Below are positions 39,485 through 48,574 of a stretch of 64,000 nucleotides of DNA, piece by piece. Each line of letters starts with the position of its first letter. The first letter of the stretch is position 1. Origin of the DNA: Brevibacillus sp. JNUCC-41 (lineage in GTDB: Bacteria > Bacillota > Bacilli > Bacillales > DSM-1321). The notes under the pieces were generated by a model, which saw nothing but the letters and a program-made list of their open reading frames with translations, made no database searches and was not told where the DNA came from. Both the position numbers and the translations under genes were made by a program. The stretch is taken from contig NZ_CP062163.1 in assembly GCF_014844095.1 (NCBI RefSeq), positions 5,303,501 through 5,367,500 on the forward strand. Reading direction: 5' to 3'.

Positions 39485-40156
39485 TTATTTTTTAGGCATG
39501 ACAGAAACCCTGTGACTCGGTACATCAAGTGAGCGTGTAACAGCCTCGATAATCCACTTCTTTATTTGAATGTTTTCGGCCCCTTTAGCGACAACCAGGA
39601 CTCCTCGCACACTAGGTTTTTTCGTTTCCGAAATGATCGGTCCTTCTTTTTCTCCGCTCTTGACCAAAACTAGCTGTTCATCAACAGATGTGTCTTCGAC
39701 TGTCCTTTTTCCGCCTTCCTGGTCGGTTTCTTCAGTGACTTGTTTTTGGGTGACTTTGTTTCTTTCATATACTTTTTTCTCGGATGCATCGACGTAGATC
39801 ACGACTTTTACATCCTGGACGCCTGCGATGGATTCAAGCGCTTCCTTCATTTCATTTTGAAGATATATTTCATAGTCTTTTGTTGTCTTGAATTCTGATT
39901 TCTTCTGGCCAAATGTTTCAACATCCCCTTCATCATCCTGCTGTTTATCATTATTGAATACAGTCTTCACTTCAGGTGTTTGTCCAGTCTGGTTGGTGGT
40001 TAACAAATTCCCGGCCATCATGATTCCCGCTCCCAAAAGGACAACTATTAGAGCATAGACATACAGGGAAGGTTTTTTTTCCTTAGGCTCTTTTTGGTCA
40101 GGGTCTTTATTTAGTATTTTTTGCAGCCAGGATAATGGACCTTTGTCTTTGTTCAA
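39485..40156 (-). CDS. spoIIIAG: Stage III sporulation protein AG
   Basis: Forms the large ring of the SpoIIIA-SpoIIQ channel. Cytoplasmic N-terminus, transmembrane helix about residues 30-50, then ring domain (YEIYLQNEMKEALESIAGVQDVKVVIYVD). TTG start at 40156 after GGAAGTG. 223 residues. The short gap to AF and AH fits one operon. Confidence 0.93.
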   Translation of the reverse strand: MNKDKGPLSWLQKILNKDPDQKEPKEKKPSLYVYALIVVLLGAGIMMAGNLLTTNQTGQTPEVKTVFNNDKQQDDEGDVETFGQKKSEFKTTKDYEIYLQNEMKEALESIAGVQDVKVVIYVDASEKKVYERNKVTQKQVTEETDQEGGKRTVEDTSVDEQLVLVKSGEKEGPIISETKKPSVRGVLVVAKGAENIQIKKWIIEAVTRSLDVPSHRVSVMPKK

Positions 40157-40163
40157 TACTCAG

Positions 40164-40775
40164 TCACTTCCTTTCCCCGGCGATTTCAATGATTTCTTCA
40201 TCAACAGACCAACTTGTTGCCAGAAACCTTTTGACAGCATCCAGATTGGCATCATTTGAAGTGGATGGGCCATCTGCATTGATATCAACCTTCGCTACTG
40301 CCTCTATCTCCGAGTTTTCTTTCCCTTCTGCCTTTTCCAATGAGATGGTTATGTTCTGCAGATCATCAACACCCGGATCTTCCTCATTCTTGACCCCTAC
40401 ATCAATTGAACTAATCTTCATGTTATAATCCACCATCAGCTCCTCTTCCACTTCTGCCTGTAAGTCAACAGCCATTTGTTTTAAAATATATGCACCCTGG
40501 GTAGCTTGTATTTCTTTTTTCTTCATTTCTGTCAAATTTCCTAAATCTTTTTTTTCCTGATCCTCAAATTCACTAGTAGCCGCAGTGAGAATATCGTCGA
40601 AATCCATATTGAATAATCCCAATATAGGAGTGATGATGATTGCAATCAGTAAAAGTCCGATGACCATTTTTGCATACTTCTGTAAAGCTGAATTGGGAAG
40701 AAGCATATCAATTACAGTAGCCAGCAATACAAAAATGATGATGTTGGATACCCAGCCAGCTAAAAAACTCACCAA
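40164..40775 (-). CDS. spoIIIAF: Stage III sporulation protein AF
   Basis: Two N-terminal transmembrane helices (about 5-25 and 35-55) and a soluble domain of the same ring-building fold as AG and AH. 203 residues. TTG-GTG start after GGAGGAGGG; either codon could be used. Confidence 0.92.
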   Translation of the reverse strand: MVSFLAGWVSNIIIFVLLATVIDMLLPNSALQKYAKMVIGLLLIAIIITPILGLFNMDFDDILTAATSEFEDQEKKDLGNLTEMKKKEIQATQGAYILKQMAVDLQAEVEEELMVDYNMKISSIDVGVKNEEDPGVDDLQNITISLEKAEGKENSEIEAVAKVDINADGPSTSNDANLDAVKRFLATSWSVDEEIIEIAGERK

Positions 40776-40788
40776 GCCCTCCTCCTTT

Positions 40789-41997
40789 CTAACGAACCAT
40801 CAGGGTAATGTTTCCTGAGGCGATAATGACCGTGACACTTAAAAAAAACATGAGTGAGACAATGGCCAATGCAGCGAAAATATAAATCATGCTTTTACTT
40901 ATAATGTCAAGGCATTTTATTACAGGACCTCCGCCCAGCGGCTGTAAAAGACTCGCTGCCAATTTATATACAAAAGAAATCATCAAGATTTTTATGGCGG
41001 GAAATGTGGTAATGAGCAAGAGAATGATGACGCCTGACAAGCCAACAGTATTTTTCAAAAGAACGGAGGCACTGATGACCGTATCCGTTGCATCGGTAAA
41101 CATGCGCCCTATTACCGGTATAAAGTTACCTGTCACGAATTTGGCTGTCCTGATGGTCACTCCGTCTGCTACAGCTGACGATGCTCCCTGAACGGAGATC
41201 ACACCAAGGAATATGGTCATGAATGCTCCGAGGATACCGATGGCAAAATTACGGAGAAGTTGTGCCATCTGAGTCACTTTGTAATGTTCGGTCAGCGTGC
41301 TGACTATGCTTAAAATCGCTGCAAAGAATAATAACGGAAGGACGACAAACTGGATCAAGATGCCGCTTGTATTCATCAAAAACATCAATACCGGATGAAA
41401 GAATGCTGCCGATACAAGTCCGCCTGAAGCAGCTATCAATGCCAAGAGTAAAGGGATGAGCGCCATTAAAAAGGAAATCATCAAATCTATCGTATCTTTT
41501 GTATATTCCATAGCCACATGAAAACTGTTAAGTGCCAAAATGATCAGCACCATATAAACGATTGCATAAGCGACCTTACTTACGGAGCTTTGCTCGAACG
41601 CATTCTGCAAAGACTGGAGGAACATGCTGAAAACGGTTAATAAAATGAGTGATCCCAGCAGCTTTCCATTCACGAGCAGTTCATGAAAGATGAATTTTGT
41701 CATTCCCTTTATCCATTGGTCAAAGGAAAATTTCTTATCGCCGCTGACAAAATCCATGAAGCTCCCTTTCTGGCTTTCCGGTAAGAATCCTCCATATTCC
41801 GTAACGATGTCATCCCAATATTGTTTGAGCTCATCGACACCCAGTCTTTCTATTTGGGCTTGTACCAGTTCGGACTGCATGATCGGCTCTTGATCGATTT
41901 CGCCATTTTCTGGATTTTCGGCAGCTTGTCCAATAGATGCATGCAAAAAAAAGAGTAAAACGAATAGAATGGATAAGTAAGGCATCCGCTGCTTCAT
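40789..41997 (-). CDS. spoIIIAE: Stage III sporulation protein AE
   Basis: Multi-pass membrane protein with a signal peptide (about 1-25), a soluble stretch (26-110) and about seven hydrophobic helices, resembling a transporter part of the channel. 402 residues. GAGGTG site. Confidence 0.94.
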   Translation of the reverse strand: MKQRMPYLSILFVLLFFLHASIGQAAENPENGEIDQEPIMQSELVQAQIERLGVDELKQYWDDIVTEYGGFLPESQKGSFMDFVSGDKKFSFDQWIKGMTKFIFHELLVNGKLLGSLILLTVFSMFLQSLQNAFEQSSVSKVAYAIVYMVLIILALNSFHVAMEYTKDTIDLMISFLMALIPLLLALIAASGGLVSAAFFHPVLMFLMNTSGILIQFVVLPLLFFAAILSIVSTLTEHYKVTQMAQLLRNFAIGILGAFMTIFLGVISVQGASSAVADGVTIRTAKFVTGNFIPVIGRMFTDATDTVISASVLLKNTVGLSGVIILLLITTFPAIKILMISFVYKLAASLLQPLGGGPVIKCLDIISKSMIYIFAALAIVSLMFFLSVTVIIASGNITLMVR

Positions 41998-42030
41998 ACA
42001 TTCACCTCATTGACTAGTAAGAATAATCCG

Positions 42031-42420
42031 TTAACTTGGGAGCATCTGTAAAATCGTTTCGATAATGACCGTCAAAATCGGAATCGCCATGGCAAGAATC
42101 AAGATTTTTCCGCTCAATTCTATTTTGGAAGCTAGCGAGCCTTGCCCCGCATCTTTTGTAATTTGAGAAGCGAATTCTGCAATATAGGCAATTCCGATTA
42201 TTTTTAAGATGGTCTCTAGATACACTGTATTTACATTCGCATTAACTGCAATTTTTTCTAACATTAAAATGATTTCGTATATTTTGTCAGCTAAAAAAAG
42301 AAAGATGGAGCACCCTGCAAAAACGACTAGCAGGAATGCGAAATTTGGTTTTTGCTCTTTGACAATCAGTGCCAAAAAGGTGGCAACTAGGGCAATGGCC
42401 ACGATTTTTATGATTTCAAT
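42031..42420 (-). CDS. spoIIIAD: Stage III sporulation protein AD, apparent AUU start
   Basis: Small four-helix membrane protein of the SpoIIIA complex (LSLIVKEQKP-like LALIVKEQKP near 15; NVNTVYLETILKIIGIAYIAEFA in the middle). The only conventional start in frame is GTG at 42402, which has no ribosome binding site and would delete the first helix half. Homologues begin six residues earlier, where this sequence reads ATT (42418-42420) preceded at eight bases by GGGAGG. I therefore annotate ATT as the start: M/I-EIIKIVAIALVATF, 129 residues (B. subtilis 133). A sequencing error for ATG is the main alternative. Confidence 0.85.
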   Translation of the reverse strand: MEIIKIVAIALVATFLALIVKEQKPNFAFLLVVFAGCSIFLFLADKIYEIILMLEKIAVNANVNTVYLETILKIIGIAYIAEFASQITKDAGQGSLASKIELSGKILILAMAIPILTVIIETILQMLPS

Positions 42421-42434
42421 CGCGAATCCCTCCC

Positions 42435-42638
42435 TTACTGAAATAGAAATACAGATTTAATTTTTTGAAATAAATCCTCTACAACAGAAGCAACCATGAA
42501 TAAAATATAGATAAATCCGAAAAGTGTCACCCACTGGGCATATTCCTTCTTCCCAACCTGATCGAGTATCGTGTGAAGAAATGCCACAACTAGCCCAACA
42601 CCCGCTATTTTAAATATGATGTCCACATCAATGCCCAT
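42435..42638 (-). CDS. spoIIIAC: Stage III sporulation protein AC
   Basis: Two-helix membrane protein of the SpoIIIA complex (IIFKIAGVGLVVAFLHTIL and WVTLFGFIYILFMVASVVE). The frame opens at a GTG at 42653 inside the Shine-Dalgarno; ATG at 42638 follows GGGGGG by seven bases and gives 67 residues, the usual length. Confidence 0.93.
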   Translation of the reverse strand: MGIDVDIIFKIAGVGLVVAFLHTILDQVGKKEYAQWVTLFGFIYILFMVASVVEDLFQKIKSVFLFQ

Positions 42639-42659
42639 TTTCATTCCCCCCACATATTC

Positions 42660-43175
42660 CTACATCAGCAAGATGATCAATAATAGCCCTGTTAAAAAAC
42701 CAAGACTTTTCATCATTTTTTCATATTTCCCCTGGCGATCGAGTGCATCGCTCTCTTCCCGTTCCAAGTGTGCCATCGTTAGCATGATTTGCTTTTGCTG
42801 ATGATATTTATCGCTTTTTCCAAGCGTCTCCCCAAACTGTGAAAGAATCTCGAATTCTCCCTGTTGTAAAGCAAGGGATTGCCATATTTTCTTTAAACTA
42901 TCATCCCATGCTTCTTTGACGGTGGTCTCACCTGACTCGAGTCGATTTGCAAATGTATCGAAAAAGATGGATAAAGGTTTGGCCATCTGTTTAGAAAGTT
43001 TCCTTGCCGCTTCTTTCAAAGGTGTATGACCATACATGATTTCAGCTTCAAGCGATTGCATGGCGACTTTCAGTTGTCTAAGTTGACGAGGCCTCATACT
43101 TAATTTTTTCGCAGCTTCGAAACCTGCCCATGTCGTTGCAATAATAATTATCGCTGCTCCTATTATCTTAAACAT
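42660..43175 (-). CDS. spoIIIAB: Stage III sporulation protein AB
   Basis: Resembles GspF/type II secretion membrane proteins. Transmembrane helices at both ends (residues 3-20 and about 150-170) with a helical soluble core (RPRQLRQLKVAMQSLEAEI, GHTPLKEAARKLS). 171 residues. The start overlaps the spoIIIAA stop by eight bases. Confidence 0.94.
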   Translation of the reverse strand: MFKIIGAAIIIIATTWAGFEAAKKLSMRPRQLRQLKVAMQSLEAEIMYGHTPLKEAARKLSKQMAKPLSIFFDTFANRLESGETTVKEAWDDSLKKIWQSLALQQGEFEILSQFGETLGKSDKYHQQKQIMLTMAHLEREESDALDRQGKYEKMMKSLGFLTGLLLIILLM

Positions 43176-44100
43176 GCGGATTCACACCTTCTCCCAAGAA
43201 AATGGGAACCCCCGCTGCATCAAGGACTTTGTAGCTCCGCTTACCGGATTTACTTCTCTGTAATTCTATAAAGCGTTCAAAGATGTTTTGCTTTAATATT
43301 TCGGCGATGAAAGGTCGCTTCTTAACCTCATCCAGTGTATGGCCATGTGTGGTTATAATGAGTTTAATACCTGCATTCACCGCTTCCAGCACAGCCTGCG
43401 TATCCGCTGCACGACCTATTTCATCCACGATCAATACATCCGGGGACATTGAACGGATCATCATCATCATCCCTTCCGCTTTAGGACATCCATCAAGCAC
43501 ATCAACCCTTGTTCCAAATTTGAGCTGCGGCACTCCATGAACACATCCGGCAATTTCCGAGCGCTCGTCCACTATCCCCACCTTTTGAGGAGCGATGCCG
43601 CGTTCTTCATTACCACTGGATATCATTCGTGCAATATCACGTAATATGGTCGTTTTTCCCGTTTGCGGAGCACCGATCAACATAGTATGCTGCCATTCTT
43701 CGTCATACAAATATGAAGTGAGTGGTTCAGCTGCACCTATTTTTTCACGCGCAACCCGAATATTGAATGAGGATATATCCCTGATTGCTTTGACCGACCC
43801 ATTTTCAAGGATCACCTTTCCAGCAAGCCCCACCCGATGTCCGCCCGCTATGGTTATATAACCTCGCTTTAATTCTTCCTCAAGTGTATATAACGAAAAT
43901 TGACCTATTTGATTCAATAATTGATCTGCATCCAGATGGGTCACTTCATAGGAAAAGAAGTATGGTTCCCCTCCCACGATGACCTCAAGCGGCCTTCCAA
44001 CCCGAATTCGCAGCTCTTCCATCCTATCGATCATCATCGGTGTCATACCCCGGAGTTGCTCGTTTAATTTTTTCGGTAAAAAAGAAAGAATCGTTTCCAT
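43168..44100 (-). CDS. spoIIIAA: Stage III sporulation protein AA (ATPase)
   Basis: Secretion-type ATPase that powers the mother cell-forespore channel. Walker A GAPQTGKTT near residue 146, Walker B VLIVDEIGR near 222, ITTHGHTLDE near 255. 310 residues. GGAGG site. First gene of the operon; a sigma-E promoter is expected in the 44101-44215 stretch. Confidence 0.95.
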   Translation of the reverse strand: METILSFLPKKLNEQLRGMTPMMIDRMEELRIRVGRPLEVIVGGEPYFFSYEVTHLDADQLLNQIGQFSLYTLEEELKRGYITIAGGHRVGLAGKVILENGSVKAIRDISSFNIRVAREKIGAAEPLTSYLYDEEWQHTMLIGAPQTGKTTILRDIARMISSGNEERGIAPQKVGIVDERSEIAGCVHGVPQLKFGTRVDVLDGCPKAEGMMMMIRSMSPDVLIVDEIGRAADTQAVLEAVNAGIKLIITTHGHTLDEVKKRPFIAEILKQNIFERFIELQRSKSGKRSYKVLDAAGVPIFLGEGVNPHV

Positions 44101-44135
44101 TTTGACAATCCTCCTGTATACACCACTTTCAATAA

Positions 44136-44165
44136 AATATATGCCGACAAGCCCATAATGATGAC
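44136..44165 (-). promoter_or_regulatory. Possible sigma-E promoter of spoIIIA
   Basis: The minus strand reads CATATATT (44136-44143), six of eight bases matching the sigma-E -10 CATACAAT, with a weak TCATCAT-like -35 about 15 bp upstream. Placed about 40 bp from spoIIIAA. Confidence 0.3.
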
Positions 44166-44216
44166 ACGCTATTAAAGGAACAGACCGATTATTGATTTTT
44201 TATATCTTCCCTGTTC

Positions 44217-44248
44217 AAAAAAAAAGACCGAGAAATTAATCTCGGTCT
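44217..44248 (-). terminator. Second terminator between efp and spoIIIAA
   Basis: AGACCGAGA/TCTCGGTCT stem followed on the minus strand by nine U residues. It shares an identical 18-base core with the first terminator at 44405-44442. Confidence 0.92.
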
Positions 44249-44275
44249 ACAGTGTTTTTATATTAGAAAGTTCAA

Positions 44276-44372
44276 GCTGCATCCCAGAAAATCCACTCCC
44301 ATTCCGCCGTCTGTCTGCCAAGCGTCTTGGTGTCTCGGCTAGCCAGTTTTTCAGCAGGAGTGCCGAAGTCTT
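44276..44372 (+). repeat. Dispersed intergenic repeat, copy D
   Basis: Closest to copy C: CAGAAA, ATTCCGCCG, TCTGC, AAGC, GTCTCGGCT and CAGCAGGAGTGCCG in the same order, but lacking about 20 bp of the centre. It sits precisely between two terminators with the same core. Confidence 0.7.
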
Positions 44373-44404
44373 GTTTTCCAGGTAAGCATTTCCTCGATAG
44401 AACC

Positions 44405-44442
44405 CACAACAAACGGAGGCCGAGAAATTAATCTCGGCCTCC
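44405..44442 (-). terminator. First terminator after efp
   Basis: GGAGGCCGAGA/TCTCGGCCTCC stem, then GUUUGUUG on the minus strand. Seven bases past the efp stop. Confidence 0.85.
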
Positions 44443-44448
44443 TTTCAT

Positions 44449-45006
44449 TTATGCACGTGATACGTAAGAACCTTCATTAGTGTTGATCAATAATTTGTCA
44501 CCTTGGTTGATGAAGAATGGAACTTGAACCGAAAGGCCCGTCTCAAGTACGGCTGATTTCGTGCCGCCTGAAGATGTATCTCCTTTAATTCCCGGCTCAG
44601 TCTCCGCCACTTCAAGTTCCACTGTGTTTGGAAGCTCGACCCCAAGTGTTTCCGATTGGAAAGTCATGATATGTACTTCCATATTTTCCTTAAGGAATTT
44701 AAGTTCACGTTCAATGCTTGAAGCAGGCAGTTCGATTTGATCATACGTTTCGTTATCCATGAATACATGGCTATCTCCACTTGCATAAAGGTACTGCATC
44801 TTGCGGTTTTCGATATGTGCTTTAGCGACTTTTTCACCAGCACGGAATGTTTTCTCCTGGATTGAACCCGTACGAAGGTTACGAAGTTTAGAACGTACAA
44901 AAGCTGCACCTTTCCCAGGTTTAACATGTTGGAACTCGATAACCTGCCAAATTCCATTATCTACTTCAATTGTAACACCCGTGCGAAAATCGTTTACAGA
45001 AATCAT
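44449..45006 (-). CDS. efp: Elongation factor P
   Basis: Relieves ribosome stalling at polyproline stretches. Three beta-barrel domains; the loop [11 protein letters not shown] near residues 29-39 carries the Lys that is modified with 5-aminopentanol in B. subtilis. 185 residues, standard. GGAGGAC site. It follows yqhT by 26 bp. Confidence 0.97.
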   Translation of the reverse strand: MISVNDFRTGVTIEVDNGIWQVIEFQHVKPGKGAAFVRSKLRNLRTGSIQEKTFRAGEKVAKAHIENRKMQYLYASGDSHVFMDNETYDQIELPASSIERELKFLKENMEVHIMTFQSETLGVELPNTVELEVAETEPGIKGDTSSGGTKSAVLETGLSVQVPFFINQGDKLLINTNEGSYVSRA

Positions 45007-45032
45007 AAATTTGTCCTCCTACATGTACATGT

Positions 45033-46094
45033 TTACAGAATGATTAACTCTTTGGTTGAATGAGTAAGTGCTTCGTTACCTTCAATTGTAACGATTGTAT
45101 CATCTTCAATCCGCACTCCGCCTACACCCGGTAAGTAAATGCCCGGTTCAACGGTTACAGCCATACCTGGTTCTAAAATGATATCAGACCTTAAGGATAA
45201 TGCTGGACCTTCATGAACTTCAAGACCGATTCCATGTCCGGTCGAATGACCAAAATACTGCCCATATCCCTTTTCTTCAATTAGATTACGAGTTAGTGCA
45301 TCCGCTTCCCTGCCAGTCATACCAGGTTTGATCCCAGCCATTCCCCGCAGTTGAGCTTCCAAAACAATGTCATAAATATTAATAAGTTCTTCACTTGGCT
45401 TGCCAACTGCTAATGTCCGAGTGATGTCAGACACATATCCGTTATAGTATGCCCCGTAATCCAATGTGACAAAATCGCCCTTTTCGATGATTTTATCCGT
45501 AGCCACTCCATGCGGAAGTGCGGACCTTATGCCGGATGCTACAATGATATCGAAGGAAGAAGAAGTTGCCCCTTGTTTCCTCATAAAGAATTCAAGTTCA
45601 TTGGATACATCCAGTTCCGAGATCCCTGGACGCAGGAAATCCAGGATATGTGTAAACGCAGCATCAGCAATAGCAGCCGCTTCCTTTAATATCTTAATCT
45701 CTGATGAAGTCTTTATCAAGCGTAAATTCTCAATGACACCTGACACCGGCAAAAGTTGACCATCAATGGCCGCCTCGTATGCCTTATATGCAGCATAAGT
45801 CAGGTGCTCTTGCTCAAAGCCCAGCTTGCCGATATTCATCGCTTTAGCCTGCTTGCCCACTTCTTCGATGATGGTTCCTTTGTGTTGAACGATCTCATAA
45901 TCCGGTGCCTGCTTGCCCGCTTGTTCCACGTATCGGAAATCAGTGATGAATTTAGCTTCATTTTGGGAAATAAGGACAACGCCTGCACTTCCCGTAAAGT
46001 TGGTCATGAATCGGCGGTTATATGTACTGGTGATCAAAAAACCATCAATGCCCACCTTTTCCATTGAGGCCCTTAAGCGCATTAGTTTATTCAT
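45033..46094 (-). CDS. yqhT: M24-family Xaa-Pro peptidase YqhT
   Basis: Creatinase/prolidase-type metallopeptidase. N-terminal domain at 1-120, catalytic pita-bread domain with metal ligands in LDYGAYYNGYVSD near 212, HSTGHGIGLEVHEGP near 280 and VEPGIY...RIEDD near 312-325. 353 residues. ATG directly follows the yqhS stop (TAAATG). It likely trims Xaa-Pro dipeptides or N-terminal residues before proline. Confidence 0.94.
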   Translation of the reverse strand: MNKLMRLRASMEKVGIDGFLITSTYNRRFMTNFTGSAGVVLISQNEAKFITDFRYVEQAGKQAPDYEIVQHKGTIIEEVGKQAKAMNIGKLGFEQEHLTYAAYKAYEAAIDGQLLPVSGVIENLRLIKTSSEIKILKEAAAIADAAFTHILDFLRPGISELDVSNELEFFMRKQGATSSSFDIIVASGIRSALPHGVATDKIIEKGDFVTLDYGAYYNGYVSDITRTLAVGKPSEELINIYDIVLEAQLRGMAGIKPGMTGREADALTRNLIEEKGYGQYFGHSTGHGIGLEVHEGPALSLRSDIILEPGMAVTVEPGIYLPGVGGVRIEDDTIVTIEGNEALTHSTKELIIL

Positions 46095-46541
46095 TTAATT
46101 TCTCCCCTTTGCAATCTTTATGATCGCCTGCAACGCCAATTCATATCCGTGTATCCCCAAGCCGACAATCTGTCCCGCCGATACCGCCGCGGTCACTGAT
46201 TCATGCCGAAAGCTTTCACGGGCATGTATGTTCGAAATATGCACTTCCACCACAGGAACATCAATACCGGCTATTGCATCACGAATCGCATAGCTATAAT
46301 GAGTAAAAGCTCCAGGATTAATAATAATCCCGTCAATCCCATAATCCTCTGACCAATGTAGCTTGTCGATGATCGCTCCTTCATGGTTTGTTTGAAATGA
46401 GGTTAATTCCACATTTAAACCTTGAGCTTGCTGCATCAATTGTGCTTCCACATCCGCAAGCGTCGAGGATCCATAATGCGCAGGTTCCCGCTTCCCCAAC
46501 CGATTTAAATTCGGACCATTGATTAGTAAAATTTTTGTCAT
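46095..46541 (-). CDS. aroQ: Type II 3-dehydroquinate dehydratase
   Basis: Shikimate pathway dehydratase (B. subtilis YqhS). LLINGPNLNRLGKREP at the start holds the catalytic Arg and lid Tyr region (AHYG); FQTNHEGAIID near 55, INPGAFTHYSYA near 75, EVHISNIHARE near 100. The frame opens at 46559, but AGGTG spacing suits the ATGATG pair at 46544/46541; I use the second (149 residues). Confidence 0.94.
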   Translation of the reverse strand: MTKILLINGPNLNRLGKREPAHYGSSTLADVEAQLMQQAQGLNVELTSFQTNHEGAIIDKLHWSEDYGIDGIIINPGAFTHYSYAIRDAIAGIDVPVVEVHISNIHARESFRHESVTAAVSAGQIVGLGIHGYELALQAIIKIAKGRN

Positions 46542-46635
46542 CATCAAACACCTGCTCATGTTAAAAGAATGCTTTCCATGAACATTCTATCATAATTACA
46601 AATTGTCTTACTACTTTTTTACAACCAATAAGCAA

Positions 46636-47148
46636 TCAGCTTTCTGACTGCTTCTCGGCTTTGTTTTTTTGACGCATATATTCCTGATGATCGTATGATA
46701 TAGAAAACCCTATAAAAAGTCCGTATATAATAAAAATGCAGACACTTGTTATAACCGTATTTGCTGTCATTTTAGAAAAGGTTGGCAAATCGACGAACAT
46801 CGGTTTTAGGACAAATACCAGCAAAGCCCAGCAAACCACTCCTAAAAAAATACCCGTAAAAATACCCTTCATCCTTTTAAAAAGACTATAGTATAAAAAG
46901 GCGATCCCCACGGATAGAATCCCGAATAAAATTATGGTCATTACCGTACCGAGCCATTGATCGATCCAGGTCATGTTGGACCATGAAGTCAGTATGAATT
47001 TTGGGCTGAAATCCATTAAATTAAAATAATGGGCACAGATACCGATAAAACTTGCTAAAGCCCCCCCAACAAAACCGACAGCAAGTACATTGTAGATTAA
47101 CATGCTTTGATATCCCTGTTGAATTTGTCCATTTTCATTAGAAGACAT
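46636..47148 (-). CDS. yqhR: Membrane protein YqhR
   Basis: Integral membrane protein with four predicted helices (about residues 17-40, 65-90, 100-118, 130-152) and charged ends (C-terminal HQEYMRQKNKAEKQ). It keeps the yqhR position upstream of yqhS. Function unknown. The GTG at 47157 lies within the Shine-Dalgarno GGAGGTG; ATG at 47148 is the start (170 residues). Confidence 0.88.
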   Translation of the reverse strand: MSSNENGQIQQGYQSMLIYNVLAVGFVGGALASFIGICAHYFNLMDFSPKFILTSWSNMTWIDQWLGTVMTIILFGILSVGIAFLYYSLFKRMKGIFTGIFLGVVCWALLVFVLKPMFVDLPTFSKMTANTVITSVCIFIIYGLFIGFSISYDHQEYMRQKNKAEKQSES

Positions 47149-47278
47149 ATCAATCACCTCCGCTACGTAGTATGCCCTTTGTTAATTAGAACTATTTTTT
47201 TTTGTTCTTAGGAAGGAGAATCACTAGAGGTTTTGTGATTTATTCTGTATGATTAAATCATAAATAATCTACTTTTTT

Positions 47279-47340
47279 CAGAGGAAAATAGCCATCCTCT
47301 GTGGAAGTTTATAATGTACACAGGATACTACCTTCCTGTG
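47279..47340 (+). promoter_or_regulatory. Two inverted repeats flanking a -10 element before yqhQ
   Basis: CAGAGGA/TCCTCTG (47279-47301) and CACAGGA/TCCTGTG (47319-47340) lie either side of TATAAT (47310-47315). They have similar half-sites and together resemble a double operator. The promoter would give a leader of about 160 bases before yqhQ. The rest of the 47158-47482 gap shows nothing definite. Confidence 0.4.
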
Positions 47341-47482
47341 ATTCAACATTCATAAAGTAATCGCAGGGTTAGAGCTTCCATTCAATTTTATTGGAACGCC
47401 TTTAAACCCTTGTGATGCTTGATAATAAACATGTTAGCACCCTTGAGAGAGCTACGTGAATAACTATTAGGTTGGTGTAGAA

Positions 47483-48436
47483 ATGTCTGAGGTTCAAAAA
47501 CCCGTTTATGGAGGGCAGGCTGTAGTGGAAGGCGTAATGTTCGGCGGCAAACATCACACAGTCACTGCGGTACGCCGCAAAGATTCAACGATTGTATATT
47601 ATCATCTTCCGCGTGAATCGAAACCTGTTGTCAACCGCTTAAAAAAAGTACCGTTTCTACGCGGTATCGTATCACTGATTCAGTCAAGTGCCACCGGCTC
47701 GAAACATCTAAACTTTTCAACTGAACAGTATGAAGAAGAAGACGGGGAAAAGCAGGAAGAAAAGAAAAAAGAAACGAAAGAATCTTCTAAAATAAGTGTA
47801 TGGCTGGGAGTTGCCGTAATCGGTGTTCTTTCCTTCCTATTCGGGAAGTTGCTTTTCACTTTGATTCCAGTCTTTCTTGCCGAATTGACAAGACCCATAT
47901 TCAGCGGCCATATGGCCCAGGTTTTAATGGAAAGCTTGTTCAAGTTGATATTATTGCTGGTATACATTTACGTAGTATCCATGACGCCTTTGATCAAGCG
48001 TGTCTTTCAGTATCACGGGGCAGAGCATAAGGTGATCAACTGCTTTGAAAGCGGAAAAGAATTGACCGTAGCAAATGTGCAGGCAAGTTCACGCCTTCAT
48101 TATCGCTGCGGCAGCAGCTTCATTTTATTTACAGTCATTGTAGGCATGTTCGTCTATATGCTTGTTCCGACCGATCCATTATGGCTCCGTGTCGTGGATC
48201 GAGTATTGCTAATCCCCGTCGTGCTTGGCATAGCCTTCGAGGTACTGCAGTTGACCAACAAAGTAAGGGATATTCCCTTTCTTCGTTACCTCGGCTATCC
48301 CGGACTTTGGCTTCAGTTATTGACAACCAAAGCCCCTACCGATGATCAAGTCGAAGTCGCATTAGCATCCTTCCAAGAACTGTTAAGGTTGGAAAAAGAA
48401 ACAGAAAAAAGTTTAGAATCCGATGTAATTGTGTAA
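47483..48436 (+). CDS. yqhQ: YqhQ, DUF1385 membrane protein
   Basis: 317-residue protein of the DUF1385 family: GGQAVVEGVMFGGKHH near residue 10, a charged linker about 80-100, then transmembrane helices about 105-130, 150-172, 208-230 and 238-256, with YHGAEHKVINCFE near 175 and an LHYRCGSSF segment near 205. His/Cys-containing conserved loops suggest metal binding, but the function is unknown. It is transcribed opposite to yqhR. Confidence 0.92.
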   Translation: MSEVQKPVYGGQAVVEGVMFGGKHHTVTAVRRKDSTIVYYHLPRESKPVVNRLKKVPFLRGIVSLIQSSATGSKHLNFSTEQYEEEDGEKQEEKKKETKESSKISVWLGVAVIGVLSFLFGKLLFTLIPVFLAELTRPIFSGHMAQVLMESLFKLILLLVYIYVVSMTPLIKRVFQYHGAEHKVINCFESGKELTVANVQASSRLHYRCGSSFILFTVIVGMFVYMLVPTDPLWLRVVDRVLLIPVVLGIAFEVLQLTNKVRDIPFLRYLGYPGLWLQLLTTKAPTDDQVEVALASFQELLRLEKETEKSLESDVIV

Positions 48437-48574
48437 AACTTCTATACACATTTTGATTATGGAAAATCATATACTAACTATGGGAATGCTCTTTACTTTT
48501 TTTTAAATATTTTACATTAATGATGTTTAAAATAAGCTAGAAATGCTTATGATGCTCTTAAGGAGGTGTCTTTG

